From assembly GCA_946539945.1 (NCBI GenBank), contig CAMNHX010000029.1, positions 1-9,507 on the forward strand: 9,507 bases of DNA. Reading direction: 5' to 3'. Positions 1 to 5,505 of the stretch are shown piece by piece. Position 1 is the stretch's first letter, and the number at the start of each line of letters is the position of its first letter. A program made the translations under genes and the position numbers. This stretch comes from an uncultured Desulfobulbus sp. (GTDB lineage: Bacteria; Desulfobacterota; Desulfobulbia; Desulfobulbales; Desulfobulbaceae). Below the pieces are notes generated by a model. It saw only the letters and a list, made by a program, of their open reading frames with translations. It was not told the origin of the DNA and did no database searches.

Positions 1-75
1 GGTATTCGTCAGGAGATGCTTCAGCACTTCGCGCTTCGGACTTTCTTCCAGCAAAGCGGTGAAAAGAGACGGTAA
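1..75. other. fragment of a neighbouring gene, strand uncertain
   Basis: Two readings are open here. On the + strand the first frame reads 24 codons and stops at TAA 73-75, which would be the tail of an upstream gene. On the - strand a frame entering from the left edge reads a more protein-like string (around LLEESPKREVLKHLL), which would be the head of a divergent gene. That reading has no ATG in the visible part and would need a TTG or GTG start without a clear ribosome site. I cannot choose between them or name a product. If the gene is divergent, a regulator of the operon would be a natural occupant, but nothing in these residues shows that. Confidence 0.25.
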
Positions 76-124
76 AAAACAAAACAGAAATGCGCCCAAT
101 TTCAGCAAAAAATCAGTTTATGGC

Positions 125-152
125 TTGACAGTACAAAAAAGGCTTGTACGAT
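125..152 (+). promoter_or_regulatory. sigma70-like promoter for the transport operon
   Basis: A perfect -35 hexamer TTGACA (125-130) is followed after 16 nt by TACGAT (147-152), which matches four of six -10 consensus positions. Transcription would start near 158-160 and leave a leader of about 78 nt before the ATG at 237. The frame of the first gene is open upstream to 144, inside this promoter, which argues against any start codon earlier than 237. No other convincing promoter was seen ahead of the following genes. Confidence 0.6.
131..149. promoter_or_regulatory. inverted repeat GTACAA-N7-TTGTAC, candidate operator
   Basis: GTACAA (131-136) and TTGTAC (144-149) are perfect reverse complements separated by 7 nt. 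The 19-bp palindrome fills the spacer between the -35 and -10 boxes and overlaps the -10, the classic place for a repressor to block RNA polymerase. It does not look like a Fur box (too little GATAAT character) or like the long-spacer NikR palindrome as I know it, so the cognate regulator is unknown. Confidence 0.5.
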
Positions 153-166
153 AGCGCCCTGTTTTC

Positions 167-183
167 ATGCCGATATACGGCAT
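167..183. repeat. inverted repeat ATGCCG-N5-CGGCAT in the leader
   Basis: ATGCCG (167-172) and CGGCAT (178-183) form a perfect 6-bp inverted repeat around ATATA, just downstream of the predicted transcription start. It could be a second operator half of the promoter region or a small hairpin at the 5' end of the mRNA. Five bases of loop and six of stem make both plausible. Confidence 0.4.
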
Positions 184-217
184 ATTTTTTCAATAAACCA
201 TTTTATGGCATATTTTT
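179..217 (+). repeat. direct repeat GGCATATTTTT, two copies 28 nt apart
   Basis: The 11-mer GGCATATTTTT occurs at 179-189 and again at 207-217. The first copy overlaps the right arm of the 167-183 inverted repeat. The surrounding leader is AT-rich, unlike the GC-rich coding DNA on either side. The 28-nt period is not far from three helical turns, so paired protein binding on one face of the DNA is conceivable. No function is proven. Confidence 0.4.
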
Positions 218-236
218 CCCTCTTCCCTGCCAGCCC

Positions 237-1331
237 ATGCAGACAACAAGGCACACCTGCCGCGCCCTGCGGCCCAGCGCATTCTTTTGCGCTTTCCTGA
301 TATTGTTTGCGCTGTCCGCCCTGCCGCAGACAGCCCCTGCCCGGACTGTGACCTTTACCGATGACGCGGGCCGCCGCCATACCTTGCCCCATCCTGTGGC
401 CCGGGTCTATGCCACCAGCCCCACCTCCATTGTGCCCATGTATATGCTGGCCCCGGAACTGCTGGCCGGATGGTGTACGCCCATCAGCAGGCCAGAGCGG
501 CGCTTTATTCCTGAAAAGTACCTGCAGCTGCCCATTCTGGGCGGGCGCTACGGTCTGAAGGGAACCATGAACCCGGAAGTCGTGCTCAAGGCCAAACCAG
601 ACCTGATTGTCACTGCCTCGGCCAGAGAACCGGAAAAGGCAGTGGCAGAGGCTGAACGGCTTCAGCGGCAGTTGCGCATCCCGGTTCTGGTGCTGGACGG
701 AAGGATGGAAAGCATCCCGCAGATGTTCCGCACTCTGGGCGCAGCCCTGAACCGGCAGGAACGGGCGGAAAAGCTGGCACTCTACGCGCAAAGACTTTTG
801 GACGAGACCAGGGAGCGGGTAACGGCCATTCCGCCGGAACAGCGCTTGCGCGTCTATTACGCTGAAGGGCCAAGGGGTTTGCACACGGATCCCCGTGGTT
901 CCTGGCATACGCAGGTTCTGGACTTTTTGCAGGCCATCAACGTGGCTGAAGGCGGCGACCGTTCGGAGTATGGCCGGACGCCGGTCTCTCTGGAGCAGGT
1001 TCTTGTCTGGAAGCCGGATCTGATTCTGATTAACGACGATGCCGGGACCCAGGGCGATGTGATGGGGCTGGTGCGCCAGTCTCCGGCCTGGGGCAAGGTC
1101 AAGGCAGTGCGCGAGAACCGGGTTTATGCCCTGCCGCACGGGCCTTTCAACTGGTTTGACAGACCGCCCTCTGCAAACCGTTTGGGCGGCATTCTCTGGT
1201 TGCGCCATCTCCTCTATCCTGAACGCTTTCCCGGCGACTTTGACGCTGAAGTCAGGGAATTTTTCGCCCTCTTCTACCAGCGCGAGTTGAGCGAGGAGGA
1301 TTTGGACTACCTGCACCTGCGCACCCGATAG
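237..1331 (+). CDS. periplasmic substrate-binding protein of a FecB/BtuF-type ABC importer
   Basis: This 364-residue protein is the soluble periplasmic receptor that would deliver ligand to the FecCD-type permease encoded at the end of the operon. Residues 1-35 form a signal peptide: a basic start, a hydrophobic core LILFALSAL, and a likely cut after TAPA. No lipobox cysteine follows the core, so it is free in the periplasm rather than a lipoprotein. The mature chain has the class III layout. An N-terminal lobe carries the PDLIV segment near 120, a long linking helix around 155-200 follows, and a second lobe contains KPDLILIND. Likely ligand-facing pieces are GPRGLHTD (211-218) and NWFDRPPS (305-312). 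ATG 237 is preferred because the longer frame begins inside the promoter. There is no purine-rich ribosome site before it; the preceding bases are pyrimidine-rich, which is odd. Fold and role are firm; the ligand (a metal complex, siderophore or corrinoid) is unknown. Confidence 0.93.
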   Translation: MQTTRHTCRALRPSAFFCAFLILFALSALPQTAPARTVTFTDDAGRRHTLPHPVARVYATSPTSIVPMYMLAPELLAGWCTPISRPERRFIPEKYLQLPILGGRYGLKGTMNPEVVLKAKPDLIVTASAREPEKAVAEAERLQRQLRIPVLVLDGRMESIPQMFRTLGAALNRQERAEKLALYAQRLLDETRERVTAIPPEQRLRVYYAEGPRGLHTDPRGSWHTQVLDFLQAINVAEGGDRSEYGRTPVSLEQVLVWKPDLILINDDAGTQGDVMGLVRQSPAWGKVKAVRENRVYALPHGPFNWFDRPPSANRLGGILWLRHLLYPERFPGDFDAEVREFFALFYQRELSEEDLDYLHLRTR

Positions 1332-1350
1332 AAGGGAGCATTGAACTTCC

Positions 1351-1366
1351 AAGGCAGACGCCTTTT
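1351..1366 (+). terminator. small hairpin with short T run between the first two genes
   Basis: AAGGC (1351-1355) pairs with GCCTT (1360-1364) around AGAC, and the T run continues to 1366. The 5-bp stem with only TTTT is too weak for an efficient terminator. At most it would slow or partly attenuate read-through between the binding protein and the receptor gene. The rest of the 84-nt gap shows no promoter. Confidence 0.2.
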
Positions 1367-1415
1367 GCCCATACACAAACTTGCAGATGAACAAAAAACA
1401 AAAGAGAGAGAGATC

Positions 1416-3608
1416 ATGTTGGGAAAAAGAAAGCTCTTCAGCAAGACAGGGCTTGCGGTCTGCCTGGCCCTGGGAGTGGCTGCACCGGCGCTGTCCGCTG
1501 AAGAAAGCCCGGAAGAGGAGCAGCGGATCAGCCAGAACAGCCCGACCAAGGCGCAGAACTATGAGGTCTATGAACTGGGCGAAATGCAGGTTCACGGTCA
1601 GCGGGAATCCGCAGCCAAGGATGTGATCCTGACCAGAACCTTGAGTTCGGAAGAAATTGAGGCCGCAGGCGCACATGAACTACCTGAAGCCCTGCGACTT
1701 TTGCCTGGTCTGAACGTCACCACCACGGGCCGCAAGCACTTTGGCAGTGCGCCCTTTGTGGGCTTCACGCACGAGCAGACCCAAATCCTGATTGACGGCG
1801 TACCCTACTACGAACCCTATCGGAACGAAACCAACCTCAACGCCTACCCCACCGACATTGTGGGCCGCATTGATGTCATGCGCGGTGCGCCCTCTGTACT
1901 CTACGGCGCGGGCGGCATGGGCGGGGTCATCAACCTTATCACCAAGCAGGCCACAGACCGGCCTACCTTCAACGCCTACACCGAACTGGGTGATGACGAA
2001 ACCTGGAACATTGGCGCAACTCACGGCAACCGGATAGGCGAGATCCGCTACTGGATCAATGCCCGCTACCAGACCACAAACGGCTGGCGGCTCTCTGACA
2101 GCTTTACGCCAGTCACAGCCAAAAACGCTTCAGCTTCTGACCCGGCCAGGGGACGCATCATCCAAAGGGAGGGCAAGCGGGAAAACTCGGATTCGGAAAG
2201 CGCCAGTCTCTGGGCCAAGATCGGCTATGAACCAGATGCCAATTCTGCCTACTATGTCACCGGCTTTTACACCCACAACAACTGGAGCGATCCCTGGAGC
2301 ATCTACGGCGCGGAAAACTTCTTCTCCCGGGGCAGTTCAGGCGCTTTTACCGCCTATGACAAGATCAGCAAGTATGACGACTGGGGGGTGGACATTGACG
2401 CCAAGCAGCGGCTGTCCTCTTCTCTGGTAGGGCGACTCAAGTTCTTCTATCACGGTCACGAGGACGATTACGAGAGCTATGCCCTGAACCCTGATACCCT
2501 GTCCCTGGTCACGAGGATGCGTGACCAGGACGGGGTCTGGCAGGACTACTATGACCTCAGCACCTACAAGGACTGGGTTCTGGGCGGCTCTGCCCTGCTG
2601 GACTGGGAAGTCCACGAGACTGACACCCTGCGCTTTGCCATCCACTACAAGAAGGACCACCACGAGCAGCGCAGCGCGGAATGGGAGCAGTTCAACGCGG
2701 CTTCAGCCTTTACCGGTTCTGCGGCTTTGGAAAACGAGTGGCGGCCTCTGGACGGCTTGAGCGTCGTGGCTGGTGTGGCCTACAACTGGTATGACGTGGA
2801 TTCTGTGGATGACGCCCTGCGGGAAGTCCACAGAAGGCACTACAGAAGCAAGGACTATCCCGGCGGCAAGTTTCCCATCCCGGATGTCAAGGACAGCGTG
2901 GATCCCATGATCGGCGCCAGCTACACCTTTGCGGACGCCACCCGTCTTTTTGGTTCTGTGGCCCTGCGCAGTCGCTTTCCTTCCCTGCGGGAACTGTACG
3001 GATCCCGGCAGGGCAATCCGGAACTGGACCAGGAACGCAGCACCAACTATACCCTTGGTCTGGAACGGCCCTTTCTGGATGACACGCTCACGATCAGTCT
3101 TGCAGGCTTTTACAACAACATTGAAGACCGGATTGACACTGATGCCAACGGCGTGGCCTACAACTCCGGCAAAACCCGCATTTACGGGCTGGAAACCGCA
3201 GCGCTTTGGAAACCGGTGGACAGCTTCACCCTGCGCCTGGGCTATACCTTGGCAGAAGGCGAGAACCGCAGCGCTGGGCCAGAGTTTCTGACAGACGACG
3301 CGGAAAACGTGCCCCAGCACAAGCTGACCGCAGCCCTGACCTACGCCATCCCGGAGATTCTCACCCGCTTTGACCTGAACGGGGTCTTTGTCAGTGACCA
3401 GTACAGCAGCATTCCCACGAGAGACGAACCAGAGGGCAAGCGCATCGCGGGCTACAGCCTGATCAACCTGCGCGTCAGCCAGCCCATCCTTGAGCATTTT
3501 GAGCTGTATGCGCAGGCGTACAACCTTCTGGACGCCAACTACGAGGAAAGCTACGGCTATCCCTGCCGGGGTCGCTCCTTTCTGGTGGGCATGAAGACCA
3601 TGTTTTGA
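1416..3608 (+). CDS. TonB-dependent outer-membrane receptor
   Basis: This 730-residue protein is an outer-membrane beta-barrel that would bind an extracellular ligand and pull it into the periplasm using TonB energy. It has a signal peptide (1-28, ending ALSA), an acidic spacer, and a TonB-box-like stretch ELGEMQVHG near 53-61. The plug domain (about 70-185) carries the typical LPEALRLLPGL, ILIDGVPYYEP, IDVMRGAPSVLYG and GGVINLITK segments. The barrel follows, with FPSLRELYG near 525-533, and ends in phenylalanine as outer-membrane barrels do. Length fits the 650-750 class of BtuB/Cir-like receptors. Histidine/aspartate-rich patches (346-351, 410-417, 472-475) may lie in loops. The mature protein has a single cysteine, at 717. 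ATG 1416 is chosen over the earlier TTG at 1341 because it places the signal peptide at the N-terminus and follows a GAGAGAG stretch. Its neighbours make it the outer gate of this operon's importer; the ligand cannot be read from sequence. Confidence 0.95.
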   Translation: MLGKRKLFSKTGLAVCLALGVAAPALSAEESPEEEQRISQNSPTKAQNYEVYELGEMQVHGQRESAAKDVILTRTLSSEEIEAAGAHELPEALRLLPGLNVTTTGRKHFGSAPFVGFTHEQTQILIDGVPYYEPYRNETNLNAYPTDIVGRIDVMRGAPSVLYGAGGMGGVINLITKQATDRPTFNAYTELGDDETWNIGATHGNRIGEIRYWINARYQTTNGWRLSDSFTPVTAKNASASDPARGRIIQREGKRENSDSESASLWAKIGYEPDANSAYYVTGFYTHNNWSDPWSIYGAENFFSRGSSGAFTAYDKISKYDDWGVDIDAKQRLSSSLVGRLKFFYHGHEDDYESYALNPDTLSLVTRMRDQDGVWQDYYDLSTYKDWVLGGSALLDWEVHETDTLRFAIHYKKDHHEQRSAEWEQFNAASAFTGSAALENEWRPLDGLSVVAGVAYNWYDVDSVDDALREVHRRHYRSKDYPGGKFPIPDVKDSVDPMIGASYTFADATRLFGSVALRSRFPSLRELYGSRQGNPELDQERSTNYTLGLERPFLDDTLTISLAGFYNNIEDRIDTDANGVAYNSGKTRIYGLETAALWKPVDSFTLRLGYTLAEGENRSAGPEFLTDDAENVPQHKLTAALTYAIPEILTRFDLNGVFVSDQYSSIPTRDEPEGKRIAGYSLINLRVSQPILEHFELYAQAYNLLDANYEESYGYPCRGRSFLVGMKTMF

Positions 3609-3624
3609 GGCGCTTGCAAGGTGC

Positions 3625-3695
3625 AGAGCGCTGAAGCGGCATCTCCGGCGCTCTTGCGCTGCTCCCTTTCCTTCGCAAGAGGGAGGGAAAGGGAG
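3625..3695 (+). promoter_or_regulatory. double hairpin with possible pseudoknot before exbB
   Basis: Two strong stem-loops sit back to back in the 141-nt gap. In the first, AGAGCGC (3625-3631) pairs with GCGCTCT (3648-3654). In the second, 3662-3674 pairs with 3683-3695 over 13 bp with one G-T wobble and an 8-nt loop, and the outer 10 bp (CTCCCTTTCC with GGAAAGGGAG) are perfect. In addition CTCTTGCG (3651-3658) is the exact reverse complement of CGCAAGAG (3674-3681), which is essentially the loop of the second hairpin. That pairing would make a pseudoknot and would compete with the first hairpin. The trailing TTTGGG is too short for a good intrinsic terminator. A likely role is protecting the receptor mRNA end, or lowering exbB expression relative to the receptor. 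It may also be a dispersed intergenic repeat. Confidence 0.55.
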
Positions 3696-3749
3696 TTTGG
3701 GAAGAAAAATTGGCGAGTGCGTTTGCTCTCAACCGTGCCTTGGGTGAAC

Positions 3750-4172
3750 ATGAACCATCTCCACAACCTTGTTGATTACGGCGTTCTGGGTCTGCTCCTG
3801 CTCTTGAGCGTGATCGCGCTGGCCATTGCCCTGGAGCGCTGGCTGGTCTTTCGCCGCGTGCAGGTGGAAGAGTTCCAGAGCCGTCGGGAACTGGAACTGT
3901 TCTTGAGCAGCAAGCTGCACCTCATTGCCACCATCGGCGCAAATGCGCCTTACATCGGGCTTCTGGGCACGGTTCTGGGCATCATGCTTACCTTCTACGA
4001 CATCGGCGCTGTGGGCTTTGACACAGCCAAGATCATGAAGGGATTGGCGCTGGCGCTCAAGGCCACTGCAGCCGGACTTCTGGTGGCCATTCCCTCGGTG
4101 GCCTGTTACAACCTGCTTCTGCGCAAGACTCGCGTGCTCCTCATGCAATGGGACATTGCCCATGAACGGTGA
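3750..4172 (+). CDS. exbB: ExbB, proton-channel subunit of the TonB energiser (short type)
   Basis: ExbB forms the inner-membrane pentamer that, with ExbD, converts the proton gradient into work on TonB. This copy has only 140 residues against about 244 in E. coli ExbB, matching the short form known from Helicobacter and Campylobacter. Membrane segments lie at about 10-30, 59-82 and 97-122. The conserved pore region is clear: NAPYIGLLGTVLGIM (65-80) and KATAAGLLVAIPSVACYN (104-121). The two threonines facing the proton path in the family correspond to T73 and T106, by my reading. ATG 3750 is chosen because it begins just before the first membrane helix; GTG 3744 in the same frame is an alternative. 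The frame stays open back to 3621, but that part encodes the hairpin DNA and does not resemble ExbB. Its last 11 nt overlap the start of exbD, so the two are probably translationally coupled. Confidence 0.93.
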   Translation: MNHLHNLVDYGVLGLLLLLSVIALAIALERWLVFRRVQVEEFQSRRELELFLSSKLHLIATIGANAPYIGLLGTVLGIMLTFYDIGAVGFDTAKIMKGLALALKATAAGLLVAIPSVACYNLLLRKTRVLLMQWDIAHER

Positions 4173-4545
4173 ACAGGAGTTCGATTATCTGAACGTCATC
4201 CCCTTGGTGGACGTGATGCTGGTGCTTCTGACCATTGTACTCACCACCTCCACCTTCATCGCCACAGGCAGCATTGCCGTGAACCTGCCCAAGGCGGATG
4301 AGGGGGAAATGGCTTCGACAGCATCCATGCACACCGTTGTAGTGGACAAGAGCGGGGCAATATGGCTGGACGACAGAAAACTCGCCTTGGCAGACTTGCC
4401 CGCAGCCATGCGGGGCTTCAATCGCCAGACGCCGGTTCTGCTCCGGGCGGACCGGGATCTGCCGCTGCAGGGTTTTGTGGATGTCTATGAATGCGTGAAA
4501 AAGCAGGGCTTTGCAGCCTTGAGCTTGCAAACGGAACAGCCATGA
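4162..4545 (+). CDS. exbD: ExbD, TonB energiser subunit
   Basis: ExbD sits inside the ExbB pentamer and carries the protonatable aspartate of the motor. The protein has 127 residues: a short cytoplasmic start, one membrane helix (about 11-33), and a periplasmic domain (about 45-125) of the ExbD/TolR fold. The signature NVIPLVDVMLVLL is intact, with the key aspartate at 17, equivalent to Asp25 of E. coli ExbD. ATG 4162 lies within the 3' end of exbB, preceded by GGGA at a suitable distance; an in-frame TTG at 4156 would add only two residues. The 3' end overlaps the next start in an ATGA arrangement. Together with exbB and tonB it forms a dedicated energy module for the receptor in this operon. 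Confidence 0.93.
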   Translation: MNGEQEFDYLNVIPLVDVMLVLLTIVLTTSTFIATGSIAVNLPKADEGEMASTASMHTVVVDKSGAIWLDDRKLALADLPAAMRGFNRQTPVLLRADRDLPLQGFVDVYECVKKQGFAALSLQTEQP

Positions 4546-5492
4546 GGGACCAGTTTGCCGCCAGCCTGCTTTCTCTCTTGCTGCACGCGCTGACCCTTTC
4601 AACGCTGTTCTGGTTTGGCACGCAGTTGCAGAGGCCCCCAGTGCTGCTCAAGCTGGATCTGACCATTCTGCCCGCGCCCGAAAGACCTCCGCCGCCAGTG
4701 GAAGAGCCAGTGCCGCCAGTTCCTGCGCCACCAGAACCAGCGCCTGCGCCGTCTGCCGCCCCTGCCGCGCTGAAGCAACAGGCAAAGCCGGTCAAACCCA
4801 AGCCGCAGACCAGGGAGGTTACACCCAAGGTCCCGAAAAAGACGGTCAAACCGGAACCAAGGCCCAAGCCCGCTGTTGTCAAAGCGCCGCTGCCCGTGCA
4901 AAAAGCGGTGCAGACCAAAAAGCCCAGGCCCCAGCCGGAACAGGCGCGAAACGTCGGGCCAGCGCCCCAACAAAGACCTGCGCCCCGCCAGACTGTGCGC
5001 ACTGTGGCGCAGTCCGCAGACACTACCTCGGACTATTCCAGCCTTGCCGGCTTGAGCGCCCGACCCCAGACCCGAAGCATCCGCCCCAGTGGCGCACAGG
5101 GCAGCACAGGATCGGGACGAATGAGCGGACAGGGCCAAGGCAATCGGGCGACGGGCCGGGGAAGCGGTACTGCCAGGACATCAGGACAGGGCAGTGGCGG
5201 AGTGTACAGTCCGGGCCAGATTGACGGCAGGCTTCAGGTTTTGAAACATACCGAGCCTGCATATCCGGCCTCGGCTCGACGCCGCAACGTGGAAGGCTGG
5301 GTCAGGGTGCGCTTTGTGGTCAACGAGCAGGGCAGGCCGGAGCAGATACGGATTCTGGCTGCTGATCCACCAGAGGTTTTCAACTCCAGCGTGCAGCGTG
5401 CGGTCTCTGGCTGGCGCTTCAGGCCCGGAACCGTGCAGGGACGCACAGTGCGGGTTTTGGTGGAGCAGACCATCCGCTTCAGTTTGCGGTAG
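4542..5492 (+). CDS. tonB: TonB, energy-transducing periplasmic protein
   Basis: This 316-residue TonB would span the periplasm and contact the receptor's TonB box. The N-terminal membrane helix (about 5-26) contains the SxxxH motif, S11 to H15, matching Ser16-His20 of E. coli TonB, which engages ExbB/ExbD. A long proline-, lysine- and alanine-rich segment (about 31-165) forms the periplasmic rod. A second linker (184-221) has 14 glycines in 38 residues plus serine, glutamine and arginine. The C-terminal domain (about 225-316) shows the TonB fold with EPAYP (239-243), then RNVEGWVRVRF, GRPEQIRIL, AVSGWRFRPG and a final beta-strand. The start ATG overlaps the exbD stop (ATGA) and gives the membrane helix at the right place; an in-frame ATG at 4491 would add 17 residues encoded within exbD and is unlikely. 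The glycine-rich linker is the unusual part. Confidence 0.93.
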   Translation: MRDQFAASLLSLLLHALTLSTLFWFGTQLQRPPVLLKLDLTILPAPERPPPPVEEPVPPVPAPPEPAPAPSAAPAALKQQAKPVKPKPQTREVTPKVPKKTVKPEPRPKPAVVKAPLPVQKAVQTKKPRPQPEQARNVGPAPQQRPAPRQTVRTVAQSADTTSDYSSLAGLSARPQTRSIRPSGAQGSTGSGRMSGQGQGNRATGRGSGTARTSGQGSGGVYSPGQIDGRLQVLKHTEPAYPASARRRNVEGWVRVRFVVNEQGRPEQIRILAADPPEVFNSSVQRAVSGWRFRPGTVQGRTVRVLVEQTIRFSLR

Positions 5493-5499
5493 GGGAGGG
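5492..5499 (+). promoter_or_regulatory. strong ribosome-binding site that decides the methyltransferase start
   Basis: GGGGAGGG lies 6 nt before ATG 5506 and is one of the best Shine-Dalgarno matches in the window. The competing in-frame ATG at 5611 is preceded only by pyrimidines (ACTGTCTTTTCC). Ribosome-site quality therefore favours 5506, while protein content favours 5611. Confidence 0.6.
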
Positions 5500-5505
5500 C
5501 ACTTT

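Noticed and set aside
144..236. Upstream extension of the binding-protein frame to TTG 144
   Set aside because: The extension begins inside the promoter, and its residues have no signal-peptide character; ATG 237 gives a proper signal peptide.
76..236. Cobalamin or other known riboswitch in the leader
   Set aside because: No recognisable B12-box-like or other conserved aptamer element was found by eye, and the leader is only about 78 nt from the predicted start site, too short for a cobalamin riboswitch.
165..1676. 503-codon open frame on the - strand opposite the binding-protein and receptor genes
   Set aside because: It is antisense to a clear secreted binding protein and to the start of the receptor gene, spans their junction, has no recognisable domain or ribosome site, and reads as a low-complexity shadow of GC-rich codons.
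3621..3749. Upstream extension of exbB to GTG 3621
   Set aside because: It translates the hairpin region into residues unlike any ExbB and would place a long basic segment before the first membrane helix.
4418..5023. 201-codon glycine/serine-rich frame on the - strand
   Set aside because: It is the reverse reading of the proline-rich part of tonB, which produces glycine-rich shadows automatically.
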